A stretch of DNA of 33,427 nt from Pseudomonadota bacterium (GCA_023458595.1 JAEWYT010000025.1:1-33427); one strand, 5' to 3'. Counted from the first letter of the stretch, positions 1-8,554 are shown. Translations and numbers: made by a program. The notes: a model not told the origin generated them from the letters alone.

Positions 1-2
1 CC

Positions 3-437
3 CGCATGCGCGACCGGGTCTTCGATATCGACGGCCGCAAGATGCGCGTGCGCACGCTGGGCGTCTCCCATCAGGCCAAGCGCTGGCAGCTCACGATCGA
101 AGGGGAACGTGGGGAACGTTTTCCGCAAGGTGTCGCGGCATCGGGCGGGGAACGTTGCGCCGAAAAGGGGAACGTCGAAATCCAACGTTCCCCGGCACAA
201 CCCATTGAAACAAAAGGCTCCGGGGAACGTGGGGAACATGGGGAACGTTTTTCGACACTAACGCATGTGCGCGGCTGCGCCCACGCGATGGAGGATGGGG
301 AAAAACGTTCCCCACCTTCGTCACCTTCCCAAAGCGCTTGTTTCTCAACGGCTTGCACCGGGGAACATGCGGGGGAACATCGCTCGCCACGTTCCCCGAA
401 CGGCGCAGCGCCGGACTGGCTCAAGGAGGTGCTCTGA
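3..437 (+). CDS. C-terminal part of a phage/mobile-element protein with GER/RSP repeats (partial)
   Basis: The frame is open from the left edge, so the true start is outside the window; the ATG at 6 is probably internal. The first 30 residues or so look like ordinary folded protein (basic and hydrophobic mix). The rest is a low-complexity tail in which GER, GEH and RSP recur, because the DNA is filled with copies of a 9-bp word. The stop overlaps the start of the resolvase gene (TGATG), so it belongs to the same operon. Proteins in this position in alphaproteobacterial prophages are often AAA/primase-helicase proteins, but no catalytic motif is visible here, so the function is unassigned. Confidence 0.55.
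   Translation, partial: RMRDRVFDIDGRKMRVRTLGVSHQAKRWQLTIEGERGERFPQGVAASGGERCAEKGNVEIQRSPAQPIETKGSGERGEHGERFSTLTHVRGCAHAMEDGEKRSPPSSPSQSACFSTACTGEHAGEHRSPRSPNGAAPDWLKEVL
102..397. repeat. cluster of 12 copies of GGGGAACRT on both strands
   Basis: Forward copies of GGGGAACGT or GGGGAACAT start at 102, 111, 147, 167, 222, 231, 240, 360 and 372; reverse copies (ACGTTCCCC) start at 185, 305 and 389. Copies 102/111 and 222/231/240 are head-to-tail at exactly 9 bp. Most forward copies fall in one codon phase (Gly-Glu-Arg/His) and reverse copies give Arg-Ser-Pro, so the repeat is compatible with coding. It is not a CRISPR array: units are too short and spacing is irregular. It could be a protein-binding array or a self-expanding simple repeat. 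Confidence 0.85.
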
Positions 438-1075
438 TGGGCATGCTCCGTCAACTCGGCCGTCTTCAGGCGGCAGCGACCGGTCCGCCGCGATGGGTCT
501 TCGATCCGAAACCCGACCCTTGCTCCCGCTCCTTGGAGAGAACCATGGCTTCGACCATCGAACCCGGCCCCGCCGCAGCAGGGGCCATCGTATTCCGTCC
601 GCATCCGGCTCATGCGCATCGCGCCATCCTCGCCCTCGACCTCGGTACCTCGACCGGCTGGGCGTTGCGCGGCCTGATCACCAGCGGCACCGTCTCGTTC
701 CGCCCCGGCCGCTTCGACGGGGGCGGCATGCGCTACCTGCGCTTCACGAACTGGCTCACAGAGATCGATCGGCTGTCCGGACCCATCGCGGCGATCTGGT
801 TCGAGGAGGTCCGCCGCCACGCCGGCACCGACGCGAGCCACATCTACGGCGGGCTCATGGCCACGCTGACCGCATGGGCTGAACTGCGGGGTGTGCCGTA
901 CGAGGGCGTCCCGGTCGGCACGATCAAGCGGCACGTCGCCGCCAAGGGCAACGCCGACAAGGCTGCCGTCATGGCCGCCGTTCGCGCCCGCGGCTTCTCG
1001 CCCGCGGACGACAATGAAGCCGACGCCATCGCCATCCTCCTCTGGGCGATCGAGACGAACGGGGGTGTCGCATGA
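437..1075 (+). CDS. RuvC-like Holliday junction resolvase of phage type
   Basis: A 212-residue protein with the RNase H-like fold signature of RuvC-family endonucleases: a first acidic motif LALDLGTSTGWA, a central strand ending in WFEE, and a C-terminal NEADAIAILL helix carrying the last acidic residues. These would coordinate Mg2+ for cutting branched DNA during phage replication or before packaging. The start at 437 has a strong AAGGAGGT site and overlaps the preceding stop; an in-frame ATG at 545 is an alternative and would remove a poorly conserved 36-residue leader. The stop overlaps the next gene (ATGA), so the genes are translationally coupled. Confidence 0.8.
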   Translation: MGMLRQLGRLQAAATGPPRWVFDPKPDPCSRSLERTMASTIEPGPAAAGAIVFRPHPAHAHRAILALDLGTSTGWALRGLITSGTVSFRPGRFDGGGMRYLRFTNWLTEIDRLSGPIAAIWFEEVRRHAGTDASHIYGGLMATLTAWAELRGVPYEGVPVGTIKRHVAAKGNADKAAVMAAVRARGFSPADDNEADAIAILLWAIETNGGVA

Positions 1076-1272
1076 GGTGGTATCCTAAAGGCTACGGCGG
1101 CGAACGCCGGGATCCCGAGCAGGTCAAGCGCGAGGGCTGGCAGGAACAGGGTGTCCTCGCGGTCTCTGCCGATGATGACCGCCTGACATGGCCCGAGCGC
1201 GAACTGGTCCGGCAGTTGGGCGAGAAGCTCTACGGCCCGCGCCCCACGGAAGTGGAGGCACGCCATGGCTGA
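1072..1272 (+). CDS. small hypothetical phage protein
   Basis: A 66-residue charged protein rich in Glu, Arg and Gly, with no membrane segment or signal peptide. I recognise no family. It overlaps the resolvase stop by four bases (ATGA) and its own end overlaps the start of the DUF6362 gene by eight bases, so it is very probably real and co-translated within the early gene operon. Nothing in the sequence shows its function. Confidence 0.65.
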   Translation: MRWYPKGYGGERRDPEQVKREGWQEQGVLAVSADDDRLTWPERELVRQLGEKLYGPRPTEVEARHG

Positions 1273-1645
1273 CCGCATCTGGACCGCCGACTGCGTCGCC
1301 GATCATTTCGATGAGGCGTTCCGCACCCTGCGCAAGCTGCCGCCGGTGAAGGTGCAGGGCTATTTCAACACCTGGCCGGAGATCGTGCGGACGAGTCGCG
1401 AGATTGCCTTCATGGAACCCGAGCCGATGCATATCCGGCCGTCGGCCGCCGCCATCACGCGGCTCGAGCAGACGTTCGACTGGGTGCTCTGGATCGAGGA
1501 GGCGGAGCGCAAGCTGGTCTGGTCGCGTGCGGCCCGCGTGCCTTGGAAGGTGATCAGCCATGAGCATGGCTGCGATCGCACTACGGCGTGGCGACGCTGG
1601 CAGCTCGCCCTCACCAAGATTGCGGCGCGGCTCAATGCGCAGTGA
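1265..1645 (+). CDS. DUF6362 family protein, probable DNA-binding
   Basis: A 126-residue protein matching my memory of the DUF6362 family found in alphaproteobacterial prophages. The N-terminal two thirds is helical and contains the conserved-looking stretch YFNTWPEI. The C-terminal 35 residues look like a helix-turn-helix, with a second helix around CDRTTAWRRWQLAL that would be the recognition helix. It lies between the resolvase and the HNH/terminase genes. A palindrome (GTGTTGCAACAC) sits eight bases after its stop and is a candidate binding site. I infer a regulatory or packaging-related role; none is shown directly. Confidence 0.72.
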   Translation: MADRIWTADCVADHFDEAFRTLRKLPPVKVQGYFNTWPEIVRTSREIAFMEPEPMHIRPSAAAITRLEQTFDWVLWIEEAERKLVWSRAARVPWKVISHEHGCDRTTAWRRWQLALTKIAARLNAQ

Positions 1646-1652
1646 CTCCAAT

Positions 1653-1664
1653 GTGTTGCAACAC
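1653..1664. promoter_or_regulatory. 12-bp perfect palindrome GTGTTGCAACAC plus half-site
   Basis: GTGTTGCAACAC is self-complementary, and a further TGCAACA half-site follows at 1672-1678. It lies in the gap between DUF6362 and the HNH gene, where an operator or a packaging recognition site would be expected. Its function is inferred from position and symmetry only. Confidence 0.4.
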
Positions 1665-1811
1665 TTTTCCATGCAACAGATGGGGGCAAATCAGATATGT
1701 TTCTGGCTATGCTCGGGAGAGGCGCGCCCGCGACGGAAACGAACCCTCGCGGGCGTTGTCGTTTCCGGTGTCGTCGCCATTGCCATCCTCGCCATCATTG
1801 AGACCAGCATC

Positions 1812-2156
1812 ATGCCCGTCCGCCCTCCGATCCATCGCCCGGTTGGCCGGCGCGAGAAGCGCGAGCGCGATCGTGATTACGCAAGCTGGCGCAATCCGGT
1901 GGCGCGTGCGCTCTACCGCTCGAAGCGCTGGCGAACGGAACGCGCCGCGTTCCTGCACGATCATCCGCTGTGCGTGGAATGCGCGCGCCATGATCTGATC
2001 CAACCGGCCAGCGTCGTCGACCATATCGATCCGCATGGCGGTGATGAGACGGTGTTCTGGGACCGCAGCCGCTGGCAGGCGCTGTGCGCGTCGTGCCACG
2101 GCCGGAAGACGGCCGGCAGCGACGGCGGCTTCGGCAATGCGCGCCGCCGCTCGTGA
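1812..2156 (+). CDS. HNH endonuclease
   Basis: A 114-residue protein with the HNH fold. A first zinc-binding CVEC pair is followed by the VVDHIDPH motif holding the catalytic His, and then a second pair, CASCHGRKT. The N-terminus is basic. Single-domain HNH proteins of this size next to the terminase genes nick or cleave concatemeric phage DNA together with TerL; this role is known for HK97-type phages and inferred here. The frame is open far upstream, but the start at 1812 gives a normal-length protein; an ATG at 1671 would add an unrelated hydrophobic leader. Confidence 0.85.
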   Translation: MPVRPPIHRPVGRREKRERDRDYASWRNPVARALYRSKRWRTERAAFLHDHPLCVECARHDLIQPASVVDHIDPHGGDETVFWDRSRWQALCASCHGRKTAGSDGGFGNARRRS

Positions 2157-2293
2157 GCCCAAGCCCTCCCCCGGGGAGGTCAAATCTCTGGAGAGTTCGC
2201 TCCCAGGACCGCGCGCCACCAAAAGCGCATCCGTGGCCAAAATGAAGCATGGGGGGTGCGCAACCAGGATGTTGATTTCATTGGATACAGACA

Positions 2294-3685
2294 ATGGCAG
2301 TCGCTGAAACCGCGCACATCGGCGCCGACGACCACGCACGCCAACTTTCGGTCGAATACCGGCCGCTCGACAGCCTGGTGCCCTATGCGCGCAATGCCCG
2401 CACGCATTCGGATGCGCAGGTGGCCGAGATCGCCGGGTCGATCCGCGCCTTCGGCTTCACCAACCCGGTGCTGATTGCCGAGGATGGCACGCTGATTGCC
2501 GGTCATGGCCGCGTGCTGGCGGCGCGCAAACTTGGCATGGAAACCGTGCCGGCCATCGTGCTATCGGGCTTGTCGGAAACCCAGCGTCGGGCACTGGTAC
2601 TTGCCGACAACCGCATCGCCATGAATGCCGGCTGGGACGAGGATTTGTTGGCGCTCGAGCTTTCAGACCTGCAGGAGGCCGGTTTTGACCTCGGCCTTAC
2701 CGGCTTTGACGATGATGAATTGCAGAACCTGCTTTACGGCAGCCATGACGAACAGGATGGGCTGACCGAGGACGACGCCATTCCGGAAGTTCCGGCAACG
2801 CCTGTCACACGGCGCGGCGATCTGTGGCTGCTGGGTGATCACCGGCTGCTGTGCGGTGATAGCACCTCGCCGGAAGATGTTGGTCGCCTGATGAACGGCG
2901 AACGGGCGGCGCTGTTTGCCACCGATCCGCCCTACCTGGTCGACTATGACGGAACCAACCATCCGACAAAGAAAACCGCCTCGGCGCGGGCGAAGAAAAT
3001 CGCCAACAAGGACTGGGGCGACGATTATATCGAGCAGCCACACTGGGATGATTCTGCCCAAGGACCGCAGTTCTACGAGGCCTTCTGCAAGGTGGCGATC
3101 GAGCATGCCATTGCCGAGGATGTGGCATGGTATTGCTGGCACGCCTCGCGCCGCCAACGCATGCTGGAAAATGTCTGGGACAAGTTTGATGTTCTGCATC
3201 ATCAGCAGATCATCTGGGCCAAATCTCGCCCAGTGCTGACCCGGTCCGTAATGCTGTGGGCGCATGAGCCCTGCCTGTTCGGCTGGCGCCGGGGCAAGAA
3301 GCCCCGCATCAACCGTGAGGGCTTTGACAGCTGGCCGACTACGGTGTGGAACATTCCGTCCTCGGAGATCGAGACCCGCGAGCATCCGACTTCGAAGCCG
3401 GTGCGCGTGTTCACGCTGCCGATGCAGCTGCACACAAGACCGGGCGACATCTGCTACGAGCCGTTCTCCGGTTCGGGCTCACAGCTGATCGCCGGCGAGA
3501 AGACCGGCCGCCGCGTGTATGGCCTCGAACTGTCGGAGGCCTTCTGCGATGTGGTCGTCAAGCGCTGGCAGGCATTCACCGGCAAGGCGGCCACGCTCGA
3601 TGGCGACGGCCGCCGTTTTGATGAGATCGCCGCCGACCGAGTGCCTGATGCCAGGACCGCGACCAGGGATGCGGCAGCGGCATGA
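2294..3685 (+). CDS. ParB-domain DNA methyltransferase (DPPY type)
   Basis: A 463-residue protein. Residues ~18-110 are a ParB/sulfiredoxin-like domain, including the segment GTLIAGHGRVLAARKLG. Residues ~180-440 are an amino-methyltransferase: the catalytic DPPY motif is at 211-214 and the AdoMet-binding FSGSG motif lies near the C-terminus, an order typical of beta-class N6-adenine/N4-cytosine enzymes. No restriction enzyme is adjacent, so it is an orphan methylase, probably shielding phage DNA from host restriction or marking it for replication or packaging. The start at 2294 has only a weak ribosome site. The stop overlaps the next gene (ATGA). Confidence 0.9.
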   Translation: MAVAETAHIGADDHARQLSVEYRPLDSLVPYARNARTHSDAQVAEIAGSIRAFGFTNPVLIAEDGTLIAGHGRVLAARKLGMETVPAIVLSGLSETQRRALVLADNRIAMNAGWDEDLLALELSDLQEAGFDLGLTGFDDDELQNLLYGSHDEQDGLTEDDAIPEVPATPVTRRGDLWLLGDHRLLCGDSTSPEDVGRLMNGERAALFATDPPYLVDYDGTNHPTKKTASARAKKIANKDWGDDYIEQPHWDDSAQGPQFYEAFCKVAIEHAIAEDVAWYCWHASRRQRMLENVWDKFDVLHHQQIIWAKSRPVLTRSVMLWAHEPCLFGWRRGKKPRINREGFDSWPTTVWNIPSSEIETREHPTSKPVRVFTLPMQLHTRPGDICYEPFSGSGSQLIAGEKTGRRVYGLELSEAFCDVVVKRWQAFTGKAATLDGDGRRFDEIAADRVPDARTATRDAAAA

Positions 3686-3939
3686 AGCAATCCCGCACCA
3701 TGTCTCTGGTGGAGGCTTTCGCCAATGTCGCCGTCGGCTATGGCATTGCCGTGGTGACGCAGATGCTGGTGTTCCCGCTGTTCGGATTGTCCACCACGCT
3801 GGCTGACAACATGGCCATGGGCGCGATCTTCACCGTGGTGTCGATCCTGCGCAGTTTTACATTGCGGCGGGTGTTCGAGGCCATCCGGATGCGGCGTGCC
3901 AACGAGGCAACCGCCGCCCCGAAGGGGCGACGGCCGTGA
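3682..3939 (+). CDS. DUF7220 family small membrane protein
   Basis: An 85-residue protein with two hydrophobic helices (about residues 12-35 and 41-57) and a basic C-terminal tail. The sequence fits what I recall as DUF7220, found next to phage methyltransferases in alphaproteobacterial prophages. It overlaps the methyltransferase stop by four bases. Its role is unknown; an inner-membrane location with both ends cytoplasmic is likely from the charge distribution. Confidence 0.7.
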   Translation: MKQSRTMSLVEAFANVAVGYGIAVVTQMLVFPLFGLSTTLADNMAMGAIFTVVSILRSFTLRRVFEAIRMRRANEATAAPKGRRP

Positions 3940-3958
3940 CAGGATGAGAGCTGCGGCG

Positions 3959-4477
3959 TCAGGCTGCGGGCAACCGGTAGACCCGCCCACGTCCTTCGAC
4001 CTTCTCGGAACTGACCTCGAGACCAAGCTTCTTCTTCAGCGCACCGGCCATTGCACCGCGCACCGTGTGCGACTGCCATCCGGTCGCGGCCATGATCTCT
4101 TCGATTGTCGCGCCGTCGGGCGCCTGCAGCATGGCGATCAACGTTGCCTGCTTGGTGCCCTTCCGGCGCTGGAGCGGGGCGGTCAGCGTTTCGGCCCGCG
4201 GGGTGTCGGTCTGCTCGTCCGTGATCGCGAGGGTGCTGTAGGCCAGCGGAGTAGCCCGCAGCGTGATCGGGCCGCGTTCTTCGTCGTGCCGCCAGACCGT
4301 GTCGAGGTCCGTGGCGGCGATTTCCTCGATCAGCCCCTGCTTCAGGAGGCTCTTGCAGACGTTGCCGACGGCTCCGCCCTTGAGGCTGGCGGTGACGGGG
4401 AACACTGCCCCGTTCTCGCGCGCGCAGGCGGTGGACAGGATGACGGCTTGGGCGTCGGAAAGCTGAATCTGGGTCAT
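3959..4477 (-). CDS. DUF3489 family protein with helix-turn-helix
   Basis: A 172-residue leftward protein. The N-terminal half looks like a winged-helix module (MTQIQLSDAQAVILS, then LLKQGLIEEI). The C-terminal ~70 residues are the DUF3489 module: RKGTKQATLIAMLQ, a GATIEEIMAATGWQSHTVRG helix-turn-helix and a closing GRVYRL strand. The family is common in alphaproteobacterial phage and island DNA and is thought to act on DNA, though no reaction is established. It lies on the strand opposite the structural genes together with the next small gene, as phage regulatory genes often do. Confidence 0.8.
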   Translation of the reverse strand: MTQIQLSDAQAVILSTACARENGAVFPVTASLKGGAVGNVCKSLLKQGLIEEIAATDLDTVWRHDEERGPITLRATPLAYSTLAITDEQTDTPRAETLTAPLQRRKGTKQATLIAMLQAPDGATIEEIMAATGWQSHTVRGAMAGALKKKLGLEVSSEKVEGRGRVYRLPAA

Positions 4478-4569
4478 GGGGGTCGTCTCCTTGATCGGGG
4501 CCGCGCCATCGCGGCCCTTCTATGACCCCAAGCCCGCCTTGCGGCGGGCAGGCTTCGGAGAGGCTGGCG

Positions 4570-4800
4570 CTACTGGGCGTATTCGCCTTCGCGGAACGCC
4601 ATGTCGGTGATCTCGCGCAGCTTGTTGCGGTAGTGCTCGAGCGTGCCGACATGGCCCCAGTCGATCTCGTCGGGGTCGGTGTCGAAATGCTCCGCGCTGA
4701 GCGCCGACAGGCGTTCGAGCATGGCGTCGATCTCGAACTTCGCGGCGAGGAAGGCGTCGATGGCTGTGGCTCGGGTCTTGGACTGGTTGCTGTTCGTCAT
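4570..4800 (-). CDS. small acidic hypothetical protein
   Basis: A 76-residue acidic helical protein of unknown family, ending REGEYAQ. The start at 4800 is preferred over the in-frame ATG at 4833 because AAGGAAA sits at the right distance upstream. It is paired with the DUF3489 gene on the leftward strand, with a 92-bp gap between them. Function not identifiable. Confidence 0.55.
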   Translation of the reverse strand: MTNSNQSKTRATAIDAFLAAKFEIDAMLERLSALSAEHFDTDPDEIDWGHVGTLEHYRNKLREITDMAFREGEYAQ

Positions 4801-4929
4801 GGCTGTTTCCTTCATCCTGGCAATCACAGTCATGCTCTGAACGACGAGATCATCAACCGGATAAGACGATCATTTTGTTGCTGTTTTTGACGCCGGCGCC
4901 GCTGCAACGCTGGCGCAGGGAGTTTTGAC

Positions 4930-5400
4930 ATGGCGGGACGCAAGCCGCTGCCGACACATCTGAAGCTGGTGAAGGGCACGGCCCGTCCGCATCGCCTGAA
5001 CAAGGCCGAGCCGAAGCCGGTGGTGGCGACGCCCGAACCGCCTGACCATCTCGATGAAGCCGCCAAGCTGAAGTTCACCGAAATGGCGGAACTGCTTGCC
5101 CGCCACGGTGTCATGACGGAATTGGATGCCGGCGCACTCGCCCGCTACGTCGTGATCTGGCGACGCTGGCTGGAGGCGGAGCAGGAAGTGAAGCGCCGTG
5201 GGCCGGTGGTGAAGACGTCGAATGACAACATCATCCAGAACCCGTTCTTGGCTGTGGCCAACAAGTGCCTGGCGCAGATGGCGCAGATCGAGAGCGAATT
5301 CGGACTGACGCCGTCGAGCCGCTCGCGCATCCGCATGGCCGAACCCGTCGCGACCACTGATCCATTCGAGGATTTTTTGACCCGTGGCAGAAAAGCGTAA
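4930..5400 (+). CDS. terS: phage terminase small subunit, P27 family
   Basis: A 156-residue protein starting AGRKPLPTHLKLVKGT, the hallmark opening of P27-type small terminases. The middle holds the helical oligomerisation region (DHLDEAAKLKF, then WRRWLEAEQEV), and the C-terminus carries the SEFGLTPSSRSRI motif. TerS binds the phage packaging site and loads DNA onto TerL. The ribosome site GGGAG is seven bases upstream. Its end overlaps the terL start by 17 bp, a normal coupling. Confidence 0.93.
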   Translation: MAGRKPLPTHLKLVKGTARPHRLNKAEPKPVVATPEPPDHLDEAAKLKFTEMAELLARHGVMTELDAGALARYVVIWRRWLEAEQEVKRRGPVVKTSNDNIIQNPFLAVANKCLAQMAQIESEFGLTPSSRSRIRMAEPVATTDPFEDFLTRGRKA

Positions 5401-7156
5401 ATCCGGCTCGTCGAGGAAAGCGCCACCCTGTCCGGTCTCGGCCTATGCCCGCGCTGTCGTCACCGGCAAGATCGTCGCGGGTCGGCTTGTTCGTTTGGCC
5501 TGCGAGCGTCATCTCGCCGATCTCAAACTCGGCAGCAAGCGCGGCCTGGTCTGGGATTGCGCTGCGGCACGTCATGCAATCGACTTCTTCGGCCATCTGC
5601 GCCACTCGACCGGCGAATGGGCCGGCGAGCCCTTCGTGCTGCAGGACTGGCAGCAGTTCGTCGTCGGCTCGCTTTATGGCTGGAAGCGCAAGGATGGATT
5701 GCGCCGCTTCCGCACGGCCTATGTCGAGGTGGCGCGCAAGAACGGCAAGTCGGTGCTTCTGGCCGGCACGGCGCTCTATGCGCTGATCGCCGATGGCGAG
5801 CCCGGTGCGCATGTCTATTCGGCGGCAACGACGCGCGATCAGGCCAGGATCGTCTTTGGCGAGGCCGAGCGCATGGTGGCGGCGAGTTCGGCGCTGCAAT
5901 CGAGGATCACACGCACGGTGAACAATCTGGCCGTGCTGCCGACCTCGTCCTGGTTCCGGCCGCTGTCGGCCGATGCCACCAAGATGGATGGGCTCAATAT
6001 TCACTTTGCCGCCGTCGATGAGGTGCATGAACATCCCGGCCCCGAGATCATCCAGAAGCTGAACACCGCCACCGGTGCGCGGCGCCAACCGCTGATCTTC
6101 GAGATCACGACGGCCGGCTATGATCGCCATTCGGTCTGCCGCCAGCATCACGAGTTCTCGGTGAAGGCGCTGGAAGGCACGGTGCCGACGGAATCGTCAG
6201 ATAGCTGGTTTGCCTATATCGCCACCATCGATGAGAGCGACGACTGGACCGACGAAAAGGTCTGGGTGAAGGCCAATCCGAGCCTTGGCATCACCGTGAA
6301 GGTGGATGACCTGAAGCGGCAGATCGACGAGGCCAGGGAAATGCCGGCGCAGCAGAATGCGATCCGCCGGCTGCGCCTCAACGAATGGACCGAGCAGGTC
6401 ACCCGCTGGCTCGACATGGCAGTGTGGGAGGAAGGCGGCCTGCCTGCTTCCACGGACTGGCGCATCGTCAAGCAAGAGCTGGAGGAACTGGAAGGCAAGC
6501 TGCTCGGCCGCGAATGCTATGGCGGGCTGGATCTTGCCCGCGTCAATGATCTGTCAGCCTTCGTGCTTCTCTTCCCGCCGACGCTCGACAACGATCTTGG
6601 CACCCTTGCCGATAAATGGATCGTGCTCTGCCGCTTCTGGATCCCGGAAGACGACATTCTACGCCGCGTGCGCCGCGACCGCGTGCCCTATGACGTCTGG
6701 CGCGACCAGGGATTCCTGACCGCGACACCCGGCAATGCCACCGACTTTGCCTTCATCGAGGCCGAGATACTGGAGCTGGCCTCACGCCATGATCTGCGGG
6801 AGCTGTCCTATGATCGCACCTTTGCCGGCGAGATCGTCCAGCATCTGCAGGATGAAGGCTTGAACCTGGTGCAGTTCGGACAAGGGTTTTTGTCCATGGC
6901 GGCACCCACGGCGGAGCTGGAGCGGCTTTCGGTGGCACGCTCGCTCTGGCATGGCGGCCATCCCGTGCTGCGATGGAACGCCTCCAATGTTGCCGTGCGC
7001 CATGATCCGGCCGGCAACATCAAGCCGGACAAGGAACGCTCCAGAGAGCGCATCGACGGCATTGTCGCCATCTGCAACGCTCTCGGGCGGGCGCTGGCCC
7101 GCGACGTCAATGCCAGCCGCTCGGTCTATGAGACCCGCGGCATCCTGATGCTGTAA
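5384..7156 (+). CDS. terL: phage terminase large subunit
   Basis: A 590-residue packaging motor starting at GTG. The ATPase domain has a Walker A-like VARKNGKS at 116-123 and a Walker B strand ending in Asp212-Glu213. The nuclease domain begins around GGLDLARVNDLSAF and carries further acidic residues at SYDRTFAGE and near the C-terminus (RIDGIVAICNALGRAL). It translocates phage DNA into the prohead through the portal and cuts it. Length and motif order are normal for HK97-like TerL, and the gene appears intact. The portal follows after 20 bp. Confidence 0.95.
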   Translation: MAEKRKSGSSRKAPPCPVSAYARAVVTGKIVAGRLVRLACERHLADLKLGSKRGLVWDCAAARHAIDFFGHLRHSTGEWAGEPFVLQDWQQFVVGSLYGWKRKDGLRRFRTAYVEVARKNGKSVLLAGTALYALIADGEPGAHVYSAATTRDQARIVFGEAERMVAASSALQSRITRTVNNLAVLPTSSWFRPLSADATKMDGLNIHFAAVDEVHEHPGPEIIQKLNTATGARRQPLIFEITTAGYDRHSVCRQHHEFSVKALEGTVPTESSDSWFAYIATIDESDDWTDEKVWVKANPSLGITVKVDDLKRQIDEAREMPAQQNAIRRLRLNEWTEQVTRWLDMAVWEEGGLPASTDWRIVKQELEELEGKLLGRECYGGLDLARVNDLSAFVLLFPPTLDNDLGTLADKWIVLCRFWIPEDDILRRVRRDRVPYDVWRDQGFLTATPGNATDFAFIEAEILELASRHDLRELSYDRTFAGEIVQHLQDEGLNLVQFGQGFLSMAAPTAELERLSVARSLWHGGHPVLRWNASNVAVRHDPAGNIKPDKERSRERIDGIVAICNALGRALARDVNASRSVYETRGILML

Positions 7157-7176
7157 AGAGCTGACGAAAGAACCCA

Positions 7177-8535
7177 ATGGCATTCTGGTCGAACTGGTTC
7201 GGCGGCGCAAAACCGCCGGCCGCATCTCCGCGCGCGTCGTTCCAGGATGCGGGTGGCGGGATCGTCATCACCACGGCGCAGCAGCTGGAAGAGGCGCTGC
7301 GCTCGGGAACGGTGACCGCCTCGGGGGCTGCGGTGACGCCCGACAGCGCCATGCGGGTGGCGGCCGTCTATGCCTGTGTGCGCATCATCTCGGGTGCTGT
7401 GGCGACATTGCCGCTGCACATCAAGCGCCGGGTGGATGAGCGCACCCGCGAAGACGCCTCCGACACGCCGATCTGGACGGTGCTGCGACGACGGCCGAAC
7501 CGCTGGCAGACGCCGTCGCAGTTCCGCCGCATGCTGCAGGCGCATCTGCTTTTGCGCGGCAATGCCTACGCCATGATCGTTCGCTCGCGCGGACTGGTGC
7601 AGGAACTGATCCCGCTGCATCCCGACCGGGTCGAGGTCAGGCAGACGGACGATCTGGCGCTGGAATACATCTACACCCGCCAGGACGGACGGCGCATCCG
7701 GCTCCGCCAGGATGAGGTGTTCCATCTGGTCGGGCTGACGCTGGATGGCGTGCATGGCGTGTCGGCGATTGCCTACGCCCGCGAGACCATCGGGCTGTCG
7801 CTGGCCATGGAAGACCATGGTGCAACCACCTTCCGTAATGGCGCCCGCGTCAGCGGCGTATTGAAACATCCGAACAAGCTCGGGCCCGAGGCGGTCGCCA
7901 ATCTCAAGGCCGGGCTCGAAGAGTTCCGCTCCGGCGGCGAGCAGGAGGGAAAGAACCTGATCCTCGAAGAGGGCATGGACTATGCCCGCATCGCCATGAC
8001 GGCCGAGGATGCGCAATGGATCGAGAGCCGCAAGTTCAGCCGCACCGACATTGCCATGTTCTTCGGCGTGCCGCCGCACATGATCGGCGATACGGAAAAG
8101 TCGACCAGCTGGGGCACGGGTATCGAGCAGCAATCGATCGGCTTCGTCGCCTGGACGCTCGAGGACCATCTGACCATGTGGGAAGAGGCGATCAACCGCG
8201 ACCTGATCGGCGCGGAAGACGATCTCTACGCGCGCTTCAACCGGGCGGCGCTGGTCAAGGGCGACATCAAGGCGCGCTGGGAGGCTTACGTCAAAGGCCT
8301 GCAATGGGGCGTCTACAGCCCCAACGAAATCCGCGCGCTGGAAGACCAGAACCCGCGCGACGGTGGCGACGTCTTTTATCCGCCGCCCAACACCGCCGGC
8401 GTGCCGGAAGGTGGTGATCGTAATCGCAATGCCGGTGGCAGCGATGACGATGGCGATCGCGCTGAGGCTGCCAGTGGCAGCAATGGTGATCGAGGCACTG
8501 GTGGCCGCCGCAATGACGAAACCGAGGAATCGTAA
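7177..8535 (+). CDS. phage portal protein, HK97 family
   Basis: A 452-residue protein with the features of HK97-type portals: an early VYACVRIISGAVATLPLHI helix, the DLALEYIYTR strand, EDHGATTFRNGARVSGVL, and a clip/stem region with FGVPPHMIGD followed by STSWGTGIEQQ. It forms the dodecameric ring at the capsid vertex to which TerL docks. The last ~45 residues are an odd Asn/Asp/Gly/Arg-rich low-complexity tail encoded by GGTGGCAGC-like and GATGAC-like repeats. Such tails are usually disordered. The start is 20 bp after terL. Confidence 0.95.
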   Translation: MAFWSNWFGGAKPPAASPRASFQDAGGGIVITTAQQLEEALRSGTVTASGAAVTPDSAMRVAAVYACVRIISGAVATLPLHIKRRVDERTREDASDTPIWTVLRRRPNRWQTPSQFRRMLQAHLLLRGNAYAMIVRSRGLVQELIPLHPDRVEVRQTDDLALEYIYTRQDGRRIRLRQDEVFHLVGLTLDGVHGVSAIAYARETIGLSLAMEDHGATTFRNGARVSGVLKHPNKLGPEAVANLKAGLEEFRSGGEQEGKNLILEEGMDYARIAMTAEDAQWIESRKFSRTDIAMFFGVPPHMIGDTEKSTSWGTGIEQQSIGFVAWTLEDHLTMWEEAINRDLIGAEDDLYARFNRAALVKGDIKARWEAYVKGLQWGVYSPNEIRALEDQNPRDGGDVFYPPPNTAGVPEGGDRNRNAGGSDDDGDRAEAASGSNGDRGTGGRRNDETEES

Positions 8536-8554
8536 CAATCAAGGAACAAGACAG

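Noticed and set aside
102..397. Possible CRISPR array
   Set aside because: The units are 9 bp, occur on both strands, have irregular spacing and code in phase; there are no spacers and no cas genes.
7126..8538. 470-residue open frame antisense to the portal gene
   Set aside because: It mirrors the portal codons in high-GC DNA, has no coherent domain and no ribosome site; the portal frame is clearly the coding one.
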